A stretch of DNA of 64,000 nucleotides from Chlamydoabsidia padenii (GCA_025330725.1 JAIWND010000001.1:186001-250000), one strand, 5' to 3'. Positions 38,210 through 50,429 are shown, counted from the stretch's first letter. Numbers and translations are program-made. The notes: generated from the sequence alone by a model not told the origin.

Positions 38210-38638
38210 ATTTGGGTATTATCTTTTTATTGTTTGTTACCTTTATTATTTTATCATCATGTAGATTATCCTTATTTTATCATTTTTACTTCATCCTAGA
38301 AATAGCATTCCAATATCATATTTGTTTTTATTGTTTGATCTTTGTTTTTTCGACATAATAAAGAAAAATAACCAAATTGGATCTTCTTTTATGTTGATCA
38401 TACGCCTTACGGATGGTTCATGCAGATGTTTCAAATCCCGCTCTTCCGAATTTGTTTCATTCCACTCACATGACAATACTTTATTTTTTAAAAAGATGCA
38501 TGCGGTATACTGTGCTGACTATCATGTATTTGGTAGGAATGTCATTTTAAAATCAAATCAGGAGGCCCACATTATAGATTACCACCCAAATACCCCTTGA
38601 TCCTATACATAGTTGTATAAAAACAATGTTATTTATTT

Positions 38639-38671
<33 letters not shown>

Positions 38672-38819
38672 GATGTATATATAAAGAAGACAATCAGTTG
38701 GATAATATATAAAAAGATATGAATAGAACTACAATAAGCTAAGAGGGAGGGGAGATTTAATAAGATGAAACTACTACTACTAAACAGACTAGTCGATCCA
38801 ATAGAGAGAGGCCAACCAT
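38210..38819. other. Convergent intergenic region with orphan promoter element
   Basis: Lies between two 3' ends, so no promoter is expected, yet an exact element is present at 38430-38440 on the minus strand. An A-run of about 26 bases lies near 38645-38670. No gene recognised. Confidence 0.45.
38430..38440 (-). promoter_or_regulatory. Orphan CGGGATTTGAA element in a convergent gap
   Basis: Exact copy (GCGGGATTTGAAAC on minus) located between the 3' ends of EMG1 and the 524-aa gene, where no known promoter should be. Confidence 0.4.
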
Positions 38820-40394
38820 TTATTCCAGTACAACCCGAGCAGGTAGTAGTACAGTGTCTTGTTCATCGATGAATAAAGGACATACCATGGATTTGATACG
38901 GCGGTCCATATCACGATTGTTCATGATAGAGTCATCATCCATCTTGTTACCAGATCCATCACTATCACTACCATCACCATCGATCACCGTCATGATACGT
39001 GGATCATACCGAGTTCCAGGAGCCACGGGGCGAATAAGTACATCTTGTTCACTGCTGTGTAATTCCAAAGACAGCCTTGCACAATGATCCAGTAAAATTT
39101 GCCATTCCGAAGATTCCGTCAACAGAGAAGGATCAGCATCCAATACCCGGCAGATATGTTGAGTGATGAGCACCCGAACGACATGTAGATAATCTTGAGT
39201 AGCAGGGTTTCGAGCTAGAGACTGTACGGTCTGACGACGATACCATTTTGCAAAGTTTGATCCCAGAGTGTTGTGGAATCGCACGAGTTGATCTTGATAG
39301 GCAGTGTTGAGTAATACTTGGTTTTCGGTACCAAAAGGAAGGGAGTGTAAATAGTATTCCATCACATGATGAAACAGATCCTGTTCCACTTGGCGCTGTT
39401 GTGCCGTTGTTGTTGTCCATTGTCTTGCAAAGCTTGTTACCAACCCTGCCCATGTCGTTAATTGTTGCGATAGAATACTGGAATTGAGTTCGCCCATCAG
39501 CAGATCATTATAGGGTTGGTGATGATAATGATGTGATTGCATACTACTAATGATATCCTGTTGTTGTTTGGTGGTGTTTTCAAGGTGGCGGAGTTGTGCT
39601 TGTAACATTTCATTTTCTTCAATTAGGTGAGTATAGGTTTTATCCACAGTTGCAATACTAGGTTGAGGTTCAGTCGGTGCTCTTATCGCATCATCTACAG
39701 CTACAGGACTATGAGATAAATGATGATGATGATGGTGGTGGTGGTGGTGATGATGACGACGTTGTTGTTGTTGTTGTTGTTGTTGTCCTTCGATATACAA
39801 ATCCTCGTGCTGATCGTCAGAGTGATGATTATTCCCAAAGTCATCCTCGTCGTTTTCATCATTGTGCCCTTTTGTGCTATAATCCATATCATCGTTGTTG
39901 TCGTGTTCGTTATTGTCATCGTCATCATCGTGTGTCAAATCACGTTCGCTGCCAAAACCGCCGTCAGTTGTTTGGTCACCGTATTCAGCTGCCACCGAGC
40001 GAGAGGTAAGAGATCTTTCATACTTGTCATCATCTGTGTGGCTGGCCAAAGTATCAATTTCTAAACTTGCAATATCCAAAGAGTTACCATTTAAATCCGT
40101 CGAGACATTGTTAGCCGATAATAGAGGAGTCATGCCATTTTCAGTCAAGTTGTCATCATCTGTGTCATGGACCAATCTGCTTTTCTGAGTATTCGTACTG
40201 ATAACCGATTCTTGATCGTCCACCGTAGCTGCTACACTCCAAGCATCAGTATCACGAGAGGGTGATCGTAAATTGTCAAAGGAGTCCATAAAATCAGTTT
40301 TTCGTAGGTAAGAATGACGAGGCATAAATCCATCCAAAGTTCGTTGATGGAAGAGGTCCTTTTCACTGCCATCATAAGAAGAGACTGAGCTCAT
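38820..40394 (-). CDS. Low-complexity acidic protein with poly-Gln and poly-His, unrecognised (524 aa)
   Basis: Single exon, 524 aa. The first 240 residues are Asp/Asn/Ser-rich with runs such as THDDDDDNNEHDNND, a run of eight Gln and a run of twelve to thirteen His. A short coiled coil follows (EENEMLQAQLRHLEN, about residues 260-290). The C-terminal 200 residues look folded and helical: LVTSFARQWTTTTAQQRQ, ARNPATQDYLHVVRVLITQH, LDHCARLSLELHSSE, and a final block RRIKSMVCPLFIDEQ. No enzyme motif, signal or membrane segment. The end block suggests a compact conserved domain; I cannot name the family. Confidence 0.7.
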   Translation of the reverse strand: MSSVSSYDGSEKDLFHQRTLDGFMPRHSYLRKTDFMDSFDNLRSPSRDTDAWSVAATVDDQESVISTNTQKSRLVHDTDDDNLTENGMTPLLSANNVSTDLNGNSLDIASLEIDTLASHTDDDKYERSLTSRSVAAEYGDQTTDGGFGSERDLTHDDDDDNNEHDNNDDMDYSTKGHNDENDEDDFGNNHHSDDQHEDLYIEGQQQQQQQQRRHHHHHHHHHHHHLSHSPVAVDDAIRAPTEPQPSIATVDKTYTHLIEENEMLQAQLRHLENTTKQQQDIISSMQSHHYHHQPYNDLLMGELNSSILSQQLTTWAGLVTSFARQWTTTTAQQRQVEQDLFHHVMEYYLHSLPFGTENQVLLNTAYQDQLVRFHNTLGSNFAKWYRRQTVQSLARNPATQDYLHVVRVLITQHICRVLDADPSLLTESSEWQILLDHCARLSLELHSSEQDVLIRPVAPGTRYDPRIMTVIDGDGSDSDGSGNKMDDDSIMNNRDMDRRIKSMVCPLFIDEQDTVLLPARVVLE

Positions 40395-40527
40395 GACAAA
40401 GTTGTTATAGTATAATTGTGATAAAGAGGTTTATAGAAGAGTAGTGTAAAAAATGGTAGTAAAGAAGGATTTAAAATAAAAAATAGGAAGGGAGGAAGAG
40501 AAACAAAAGAAAGTTATTGGGGATTCC

Positions 40528-40560
<33 letters not shown>

Positions 40561-40562
40561 GT

Positions 40563-40572
40563 CGGGATTTAA
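40563..40572 (+). promoter_or_regulatory. Promoter-element variant CGGGATTTAA
   Basis: Variant with TTTAA in place of TTTGAA, next to an A-run, 169 bases upstream of the 524-aa gene. Confidence 0.4.
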
Positions 40573-41038
40573 ATATGAGCCCTAGAGCTCCATACATTGT
40601 ATTTTATGAAAGTTCATGCAGAATAACACATATTACTAGAAAGGGGGGCCGATAGACTATGGAGGGTCTAGAATGAATGGAGACAGAAAAGGTAGAACCT
40701 TTGCAACCAGCCTTCTTCACCTTGAAGTGAGTGAATAGCAGTCTGAGTGAGGTATAAAGATAAAAATAGAGGCCATACTTGGTTTCAGTTCATAAAGCCA
40801 CCTTTATATTAGTGCGCATCAAGCTACCTTCTTTTGGTGTTGATGGCATATGATGTTTTTTGCCCATCTTCTTGATTCCTACCTGCTTCTATCAAGGAGT
40901 ACCATCAAGAAGGTTTATTTTGATTGAAGTATCAAGGGAAATCAATTCTGAATCACCTAGTTGAATAAGCATGTCATGAACTGGTATCATCATGCAGAAC
41001 ACCCTGTCGATATAGCTTGGGCAAATTGAGTCTACTGG

Positions 41039-41049
41039 CGGGATTTGAA
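41039..41049 (+). promoter_or_regulatory. CGGGATTTGAA element
   Basis: Exact copy (GGCGGGATTTGAAAAT). It is 311 bases upstream of the RRM-like gene, which also has a weaker variant (TTTTTAAATTCCGCC, 41262-41276) nearer its ATG. Confidence 0.45.
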
Positions 41050-41359
41050 AATGATTTTTTTCGTTCTTGAGCTCAGATATCAACCCACACCTATTTAAAC
41101 TTGAACTGACTAACATAAGCATCTGGGCCAAGCAAAGTTAATTGGTGAATGCAGATGGACAAAAAAAAATGATATTTCCAGTGCCATTGAGGTGAATTAA
41201 CGATGTAGTGAGTACAATAAGTAGTAGGTCGATGATAAGTGATAAAAACAAAGAGCGCAGGTTTTTAAATTCCGCCATGGCTGGCCCGCTTTAATGTTAA
41301 AAAAAAAAACAATTTAACCCCTCTCTTCTTCTTCTTCTTCTTGATCTAGTAAACGAAAA

Positions 41360-41755
41360 ATGTCGAAACCAATAATAAACTCCACCATCACCAAGATTAC
41401 ACCAACACGAGCCTTCTTTCGAACAAATCGACCCATTCCAACCTTTAGCCATGCTCGACAAGTTATCAAGGCATTGGCTCAGTATGGCGATCTAGTGGAA
41501 TATAAAGTGATGCGTGTAAGTCAAAGGAATTGATTCAAAGTGGTTTATTAACATGCATTGGAAACGTCCTTATACTTATTCCTATTTTATATATATATAT
41601 AGTGTCCCGAAACAATGACGATGCTTCAGTTTGGCTTTGTTGTATTCAAACACCAAGAAGATGCTAAAAGGGCCTTTAACGATCAGTTCATCAAGGTGAA
41701 CTCTGATCTGTTTGAAAAGCCATGCGAACTCAAGATCGAAGCCTCTAGTCTTTGA
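41360..41755 (+). CDS. Small RRM-like protein, possibly mitochondrial (102 aa)
   Basis: Two exons (41360-41515, 41603-41755) give 102 aa. The chain reads as a single RNA-recognition-like fold: a beta strand near AFFRTNRPIP, the helix SHARQVIKALAQYGDLVEYK, then LQFGFVVFKHQEDAKRAFND, where FGFVVF sits at the RNP1 position. The N-terminus (MSKPIINSTITKITPTR) has basic and hydroxylated residues but is not a strong presequence, so location is uncertain. Small fungal RRM-like proteins of this kind are often mitochondrial; that is inference. Splice sites are conventional; the intron ends in an AT repeat. Confidence 0.7.
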
Positions 41756-41999
41756 ATAGTAAACCCCCTCTATATAAACACACATTCACCCAACCCCCTC
41801 TCCATCTGTACATACCCCACATTTGTAGTATATAGCCTTTTACCCTTTATCTTTTTGATCAACACAATACAAATAAACTTTTATTTTGTCACAATTGATG
41901 GACTACAACCATATTTAACATTAATTAATATAAAAAAAAGGGGGTGTATCTATTCTAAAACCATATCTAATTTACACTATACATACAGGATAATGACAA

Positions 42000-42557
42000 C
42001 TATTTAACTGATTTAATCACCTTTGCGGGGTTACCAACAGCAAGTACATTTTCAGGAATGTCCTTTGTCACAACCGCACCAGCACCAATAGTAGAACCAT
42101 TACCAATAGTGACACCGGGACAGATAATCACACCACCACCAATCCAACAATCTTCACCAATAACTACGTCTTTGCCTTGTTCAAGCCTGTTCTTGCGTTC
42201 GTCGGGATTAAGAGGATGGGTCACAGCATAAACATGGACACCGGGGCCAATAGCAGTGCCATTGCCAATAGTAATCTTGCCAACATCCAAGAATACACAG
42301 TCGTAGTTAATGTCCACATGATCACCCACATGTATATTGTAGCCGTAATCACACTTGAAGTTGGGTCGTACGTCACTACCAGTTCCAAAGTGGCCAAAGA
42401 GTACTTTGGCTGCTTCAAGTCGCTTGTCACTGTCCGTGGTTTGTGCATTTAAAAGATCCATCTTGGCCGCCGCATCATCACGATCCTTGCCAAGTTCTTT
42501 TTCAAACGGAAGATAAAGTTCGCCCGCTAGCATCTTTTGTTTTTCTGTTTTGACCAT
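42000..42557 (-). CDS. Sugar O-acetyltransferase, maltose/galactoside acetyltransferase family
   Basis: Transfers acetyl from acetyl-CoA to sugar hydroxyls, probably a detoxification or side-modification enzyme in the cytosol. Single exon, 185 aa, close to the bacterial Maa length. The N-terminal Mac domain starts KTEKQKMLAGELYLPFEKEL; the left-handed beta-helix hexapeptide repeats run from FKCDYGYNIHVGDHV through IGGGVIICPGVTIGNGSTIG. The catalytic His is expected in YAVTHPLNPDERK. It ends with the usual VGNPAKVIKSVK. Lack of introns and the bacterial-type family could reflect ancient transfer, but these enzymes are widespread in fungi. Confidence 0.93.
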   Translation of the reverse strand: MVKTEKQKMLAGELYLPFEKELGKDRDDAAAKMDLLNAQTTDSDKRLEAAKVLFGHFGTGSDVRPNFKCDYGYNIHVGDHVDINYDCVFLDVGKITIGNGTAIGPGVHVYAVTHPLNPDERKNRLEQGKDVVIGEDCWIGGGVIICPGVTIGNGSTIGAGAVVTKDIPENVLAVGNPAKVIKSVK

Positions 42558-43509
42558 ACTGTAAAATGGTTGAAAGGAAAAAGAGGAATAATTAGTTGAT
42601 GATCGGGGTACAAACCCCAGCCTTTTTAGTCTGTTTTTTTTTTTACCTTTGTTACAAGATCAATCGCGGAAGTATCGTCCCGAAGAGAAAATGAATGCAT
42701 AATTCAACCACAGAGGAGTCATTATGAGCCTACCAAAAAGAGAGCAATGGTCATTACCAAAGGCTTTGGTTAGTAATTGATCCACCTGTATAATGCCAGT
42801 CTATTCATTACTTTTCTATTGTTTGCTTGGTTTACCTTTGCCACTTTGATCCATTTATCCATCGTCAGTAGATAGCCACAGAGTCAGTTGCTTTTGTTTT
42901 CACCTTCACTAAGTGTTCCAACCAATGTGAGCTACCTTCTTGACCACTAAAACCACCAAATAGAGCGAATACTGATATCCACAAAATACAGGAGAAGGCG
43001 CAAGTCAGGTTTGATAAAAAAAAAAACTGTCCACCTTGTTAATTTAGGTCAAAATGTTCTATCAAGTGATCCCGTTGAAATTGCACTGTTTTTGATAGAT
43101 GCAGGTTGTCTCTGTTGAAATGATTGAGGTTGTTTGTCTTGTTCAAGAATACCAGTGGAAACCATAGTTGAATAATGTCGTGTCAAGTGATCGCGGCGAG
43201 TTGCGACTAGTAGGTTGAAGTTGTGTTGTTAGTGTTAAATGCACGCCACTAAGTTAAAGTAATTAAAAGTTGGAAAAGAAGGGTGTAGTATCGTGGGTGA
43301 GTAAAGGGAAAGAGGAGTGAAAAATTAAACCCCCTCCTCAGCCCACACTTTTTTATGAGCTTCCCCTTTTTAAACCCCGCGTTTGGTGCATGATACTGTA
43401 GATCCACTATTTTTTATAGAGTAATATAAGGTTTTATAGCTTTTTATTTTATACAATCAAAAAATAACAATTATATCAATACTGTGATAATTAGAGGGAA
43501 GGTGAGATT
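42558..43509. other. Intergenic region with possible decayed or small multi-exon gene
   Basis: On the minus strand a promoter-like GC-rich start (CGCGGGGTTTAAAAAG, about 43366-43381) precedes pyrimidine-rich sequence and ATG 43165, which opens a 37-residue frame (VSTGILEQDKQPQSFQQRQ). Further down, 42845-42650 contains an exon-like pair joined by GTAAAC...ATACAG that would read about 50 codons to a stop. I cannot link these into one protein or name a family. A short direct repeat, TCAAGTGATC, occurs at about 43067 and 43179. Confidence 0.3.
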
Positions 43510-46500
43510 TCAAGCATTATTGAGCGAGCGCCCAAGATACTTGTTGGAACCAATGACATGTTCAAATTTTTTCTTGACAATCTTGATCCTATTGAGCAGT
43601 TCATTATCATCCACATTACTGTCCTGCTTGCCGATTTCGCCAAATTCCATGATCATTTTTTTGATACAGTCAGTCCCCACCTGGAAATATATATGGTTCA
43701 GTTAGTCCTATTCATTCCCTTGATACGATCACATACCTCTTCATCGTCATCCACAATGTGTTCCATGGCACCTACAAAGAAAGAAGTAAAAGAATGTTAG
43801 TACATCTTATGTTAAATGATTGATACTTTTCTTTGGCTTACCAATGTCACTTTCCAGTTCACCTGCTTTTCTCTTCGCAGTCATGATGACACTGTCTGGG
43901 AATCGAGCCAGTTCCGCAACATGGATGCCAAAGCTTTGGTCGCAGATGCCTTCTTCAACTTTATATAATAAGGTGATGTTTCGTTGACCTGACCCTTTAC
44001 CGTCATCTTGATCTACATGGACAGCGACATTCAAGTTGTTGACATGTGGCACCGTAACATCCAGTTCCGTCAGTTCATGGAAGTGAGTCGCAAACAGGCA
44101 AAAGGCGCGGATTTTAGTAGCAATATGCCTATAGTTGAAAAACAAAAAGATCGTTTAGCTCAAGTCGTGTAATCAGTACCCATAATAATGATACTTACTC
44201 GGATATGGACCATGCCAAACCAAACCCATCGTAAGTGCTTGTTCCTCTTCCAAGTTCATCAATGATAATCAAAGAGTTCTTGGTAGCCGTTTTAAGAATG
44301 GTCGCTGTTTCCAACATTTCAGCCATAAAAGTCGATACACCCTTGAGTTGACTATCCCCAGCACCCACGCGTGCAAGGATCGAATCAAAGATACACAAAG
44401 TTGCTTCAGTACAAGGTACAAAACATCCAATTTGAGCCATAAGAGCAATCACACCAATCTATAGATAAGACAGGTTGGTCATATTATATTTATTAGTACA
44501 TAGTTCAGGATTCATTCCTCCTCTCCTCCGAATCCTACTTTTTTTTTTTTTTTTTTTGGTTACCTGTCGAATATATGTTGACTTGCCACCCATATTAGGT
44601 CCAGTAATAATAACGAATTCCGATGCATCTAAAGATTACGATACTAGATCGTTAAATGATGTCTAGTGTATGATAACTCTTTTTGTCTTATTTACCTCTG
44701 ATCATTTTAACGTCATTTGGTATAAATTGGACACTGTTTTGAGCTTCTAAGCAAGGATGTCTAGCTTCTACAAGCACCACGTCGCCTTGACCTAGAAAGA
44801 GAGAGAGAGAGAGAGAAAGGAAAGTTAGTATATATGCCATAAGCTGTTTTCCTATTACTGTATTACCACAAGGATGTACTTCAGGTCGAATATATGGTAT
44901 AGGTGCCATTGAGGATACATGTGCAAAGCTGACAATGACATCCAACTTTGCAATCAGGGCACCAAGAGATTCCAAAACAGGGCAATAGGTGGCTAAGATA
45001 GATATTAGATATTATTTCAAAAAAAGAAGCGTTTTAGACAAATGATCATCTCTTTATAATCCTTGATTGATAACTTACCAACAGTGTCGATAACTTGTTT
45101 CACCAATCCGTTTTGTTGTCGTTCATAAGCAGTACATAACCCAGTCCATTCTTCGTTGATGTCCTTCAATTTAGCTGTTGTAAAGTAAGTTCCTGCCTTT
45201 TGAGTTGCATATTCGATGTATTCTGGTTTGTTGCGTAAAACGGAAGCGTCAGCACGAAGTACACGGAAACAATGGCCAAATGTTGAGTGTTTTTCCATCT
45301 TGAGCTTCTTTTCGGTGTCCAGTTTGAGTTTGTTTCCAACCTAATACATATAAAATAACACAGTAAAGTGAGGATTACAGTTATACATCAAATTGACTCG
45401 ATTGTTTATCTTCTTACCCTTGTGTGTTCTACATTCATCTGTTGTTTGACCTGATCCAGACTCTCTTGAAGTTCTATAGTATGTGATAATAAGATATGTT
45501 AAGAATGATTACTTTGTTTTACCTTCCCTTCCCCGTAATTGTTCCTTTACCTTTTAGTGTCGGATCAATATCAGCTTTGATGATAAATTCGTGATCTGCG
45601 ACTGCCTCCAGGTCGATAGTTGATTCAACCAATTCTTCCAAGTTTTGCAAATTACCATATAGTTCCTATTATGCACATAAAAGAATGGTCAGACTAAGAA
45701 GAGCAAATTGTGTCGGGGTATCAATTTGAGTTACCTTGATATGAAGTGTAAAAGTTTGTGCCATCAGATCCGCCATCGCCTGGGTCTCCGGTTGATTTGA
45801 TTCGAGGACTTGAGCTATTGTTGGCAGCTTAATGACGACTTGATAGATGCGAACTACATCCTATATACAATATATGATTATTGATTAGTACTGTCAGTAA
45901 ACCAATTATGACTTCTTTTTCCATTACCTGTAAGTTTGCAATCCCTCTTTGGAATCGTTTGGCCAATCGATGTAGGTCAGGAATGCTTTTCAGTTGGGAT
46001 TCTTGTAGATTTTGACGTAGTTCAGTATCTTGGACAAACATTTGCACCAAGTCTTGTCGTTGTTTGATTGTATCTACGTCCAAAAGAGGTTGCTTGAGCC
46101 ATTGCGCCAATAGTCGACTTCCTTGAGCAGTCTTGCATTCATTCAGAAGCCCATACAGACTCATGGCCTTGTTTGATCCATCTTGTGCGCTAGGCATGAG
46201 ATTCAGAGCCCCAAGAGCGGCAGCATCCAAGCGCATATACTGTGTTAAATCATGATGGACCAATTTGAAGTGTTTAAAGTTGGTTTCATCACTAAGGAGG
46301 GAGAGATACTTGATCAGACAGTTACTTGATTCCATTGCTTGTTTGAGTTCGAATTCAGCTATAAAACAAAACAAAAGGGGTCAGTTCACTATCATATTAT
46401 CCATACATTTACTGTATTTTTAAAATTAATGACCTACGTAAAGCCGCCACCGAGATTTCACCTTCCAATAATCTGTTTAGATCCTGTTCAATGTTTTTTG

Positions 46501-47521
46501 TTGTAAAGTCGCTCTTCTTGCAATCCGATATAACTACACCGCATTTGTCCAAAACACCCCGTATTTTGATGTTTTCATAGTCCTTGCCAGAATCATCCGC
46601 CGCCACCAGACATTCTTTGACACCAAGTTGAATAATCAATGACTAGTATAATCACAATAACAGTATTTTTAGTATCCAATTTATCACATTGACATCTGTC
46701 AAGGTGTCTTGTTCTTTTTTGTTCCTTTTACTTACTTCTAGATTCGAATATAGTTCATTATCCAAGAATTCAGACACACCTATTTCCTTGACACTGGCAT
46801 CAGCGAATGCCACACCTACAGTCTATCGCATAAAAGTTAAAGTTAGAGAGAGATAGAGAGAAACGTTTGTTGTTACTAATTGAATATATCCCTGTGTTCT
46901 ATTATCTATTACCTTTTGATCGCCAGCCACTTTCCATTTGATAGCCATTACCATAGGAGACATTGTCATTGATGAGTTTATAAACAGAAAGTCTTCTACA
47001 CCTTGTAGGTTGCCGGGAGAAGCTTTGCAAGCCATTGTCCAGTTTGGTGAGTTCTTTGTTTGTCGCCAGATTTCAATTCGTAGCTGCTTGGTTAATAAGG
47101 CATCACGTAAGAAGGCTTCGGTGGCACTGTTCGATAGCAGAGTCGTTGGTAATCCAGTCGTAGCATCGTTTCCGCCCCAATACTTGATCACTGTTGTTGT
47201 TTTGTATATGTTTTGGGCTATATAAAGTGCATCGTCACCATGGAAGCTATAGTATCGTTTTTGATTAGAATCCCGTTCGAATAACCGTAATGTACCATCC
47301 AACACCTGTGAAAAGAATAAGAATCAGACAACGTTAGTTCTTATCCTTTCAATCGCCCTTCCCGCCCCCCTTTATCCCACTTACCGAGTCAAGGGATCTA
47401 AAAAACTTGACAAAGGATTGTTGTTCAGGTTTATCTATAAAAGAACAATTTGTTAGTATCGTTTTGGGTGATAATCTCATTAATTACCTAGGTCAGGAAT
47501 ATCTTTGAGAGGAGAAGCCAT
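43510..47521 (-). CDS. MSH2: MSH2, DNA mismatch-repair protein
   Basis: MutS homologue that pairs with Msh6 or Msh3 to recognise mismatches and loops. ATG at 47521 ([20 protein letters not shown]) and stop at 43510; around thirteen exons, roughly 940 aa. The mismatch-binding domain I shows [19 protein letters not shown]. Connector and lever domains follow (for example [20 protein letters not shown]). The ATPase has Walker [15 protein letters not shown] at about 44610-44570, Walker [18 protein letters not shown] at about 44270-44220 and the ATP-contact region [11 protein letters not shown] at about 44090. The C-terminal helix-turn-helix and dimer helices follow. Complete and intact. Head to head with UreF. 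Confidence 0.97.
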
Positions 47522-47559
47522 TGTAAGTGATTCAAAGTGAGAAGAGAGACGGGTCCGCG

Positions 47560-47591
<32 letters not shown>

Positions 47592-47712
47592 CTGATATTT
47601 TCAATCGGCGATTAAATCCGAGCTTATCGCTCAGACGCTTCACCATCAAAAGTCTGACTTTTTTTTTTCACTTCCTTTTTTTCTCCTTCTCACCTTTAAA
47701 TAGTCGGTGGAA
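47522..47712. promoter_or_regulatory. Divergent MSH2/UreF promoter
   Basis: Only 191 bases separate the two ATGs. The gap holds a T-run (about 47560-47586) and promoter-element-like sequence (TTTTCAATCGGCGATTAAATCCG, 47600-47622, given here only as a span) with no exact copy. A second T-run lies near 47662. Confidence 0.55.
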
Positions 47713-48499
47713 ATGGACTTACCTTTTGCCTCTAACGAAACCAGCAGCTGGCTACTATATATACTCACGGATTCAGCTTTACCGACTGGTGGTTTTGTGG
47801 CCTCTTCTGGTCTTGAAGCGACATTCCAGGCGGGACTTTTGACTAGGGATACTCTACCGGCTTTTGTACAGTCATCTGCTCATTCTTATTCAAGTCAAAC
47901 ACTATGTTTTGTAAAGGCTGGCTACAATGTCCCTGATCAAGAAGATCCCATGGCTGCTTTGGATGAATGTGACGATACTTGTGAAGCTGTAATGGTTGCC
48001 AATACTGTTGCTCGTCGGGCGTCTCTTGCTCAAGGGGTGGCCATGCTTACACTCTATTTGAAATGCTTTATAGACTCTCGACCTGATAAAGATATACAAT
48101 TGGTGAAGAAATGGAAACTACGAATTCGAGCTGGCACTACTTTTGGTCATTTTCCTGTTTGCTTTGGTCTCATTTGTCGGTTGTTGGAAGTGGATCTAGG
48201 CAAGTTAAAAATTGAATAACTGAGTGCTTCTAACACTTGTAGTTAACTTTTATTTAGAAAACACACTACATTTATGGCTTTATCTTTTTACAAGAACTCT
48301 TTACTCCTCTGCGGTACGGTTAAATTTGGTGGGTCCCTACGAAGCTCAAAAGTTGTTATTCGAATCTCGGGCATCTGTAGAAGTAGTTATTCAACAAACA
48401 AATCACTTGACTATGGATGATTGCTGTCAAACTAATCCACTTCTTGATGTTTGTCAAGGCATGCATGATCGTTTGTATTCTCGTTTGTTTAATAGTTAG
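47713..48499 (+). CDS. UreF, urease accessory protein
   Basis: Works with UreD and UreG to load nickel into urease. Two exons (47713-48199, 48258-48499) give 242 aa. The intron begins GCAAGT and ends TTTAG, a GC-AG intron; joining there gives DLENTLHLWLYLF in frame. Family landmarks: LLYILTDSALPTGGFVASSG near the N-terminus, the helical segment with ARRASLAQG, HFPVCFGLICRLL, the conserved AVRLNLVGPYEAQKLL and the C-terminal helix ending HDRLYSRLFNS. A GTG two codons earlier is not used as a start in eukaryotes, so 47713 is chosen. Presence implies a urease pathway, which budding yeast lacks. Confidence 0.94.
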
Positions 48500-48668
48500 A
48501 CTATTCACTAGTTTAGGAATATGTACTCTCGTTTTTTCTTTAATTTAATAAAAAACTTATATCCCATGTTAATACTGTTTAATATCATGATGATTGTTTG
48601 TGGAATAATGATTAGGTCAATAGTTTATATGATTACAATGTGGGGTCATTCATGCCCACAAACTCGAA

Positions 48669-48679
48669 TTCAAATCCCG
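48669..48679 (-). promoter_or_regulatory. Orphan CGGGATTTGAA element
   Basis: Exact copy on the minus strand, 170 bases past the UreF stop and pointing back toward it; no minus-strand gene is seen there. Confidence 0.4.
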
Positions 48680-49056
48680 ACTTCCTTTTTTGGATTTCAC
48701 CGTTTGGGATAAACAAGGAATATTTGTATAATATTCATAAACCATGTATAATCAATTATTGTAACTTATCGATGGTCTTTTACGCTATGATATTGACATT
48801 TGACATATGTATTAATTTGATTCAAGGTGATGATGATACTAATGATACATGTATGTCGATCAAGAACCTTGTCAACCTATTACAGTACTATATGTATGTG
48901 ACAGGTTCTTCCAATATTTCAAAAACCTTGGCAAGCCCCAATTTATTTGTATCATTGGCATTATGCATATTCATTATCAGTACCTGAATTAATGCAAAAT
49001 GGGATCAAAAATTTATTTCACCTTACTTTCAAATCTTACTTAAATCCACGTGCTTT

Positions 49057-49067
49057 CGGGATTTGAA
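49057..49067 (+). promoter_or_regulatory. CGGGATTTGAA promoter element (SCL1)
   Basis: Exact copy 108 bases upstream of the SCL1 ATG, same orientation. Confidence 0.6.
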
Positions 49068-49105
49068 ATTGTCTGTCTGTTCCTTCAGGTGACGTTTTTT
49101 GCTGA

Positions 49106-50373
<1,268 letters not shown>

Positions 50374-50429
50374 AATATAGTAGTAATGGTTGGTTGAATA
50401 AAAACACTTGTTTAGCATGTATGGAATGG

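Larger units (their letters stand above)
40395..41359. other. Intergenic region with two promoter elements and a small open frame
   Basis: Holds the promoter of the 524-aa gene (A-run plus element at about 40530-40573) and a second exact element at 41039-41049. On the minus strand, 46 bases below the latter, ATG 40993 opens a 33-codon frame ending at 40892; after TGA-TAG the same frame stays open for another 33 codons. No family resemblance, so I do not call it a gene. Confidence 0.4.

Noticed and set aside
42000..42557. Recent bacterial transfer of the sugar acetyltransferase.
   Set aside because: Codon use and flanks look like the neighbours and the family is common in fungi; lack of introns alone is weak evidence.
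42650..42850. Minus-strand exon pair beginning MDKWIKVAKVDQLL looked briefly like the start of ribosomal protein eS28.
   Set aside because: The likeness ends after about ten residues; the conserved middle and C-terminus of eS28 are absent.
48521..48987. Hydrophobic frames after UreF as small membrane proteins.
   Set aside because: AT-rich DNA gives such hydrophobic translations by chance; no start context, motif or splice support.
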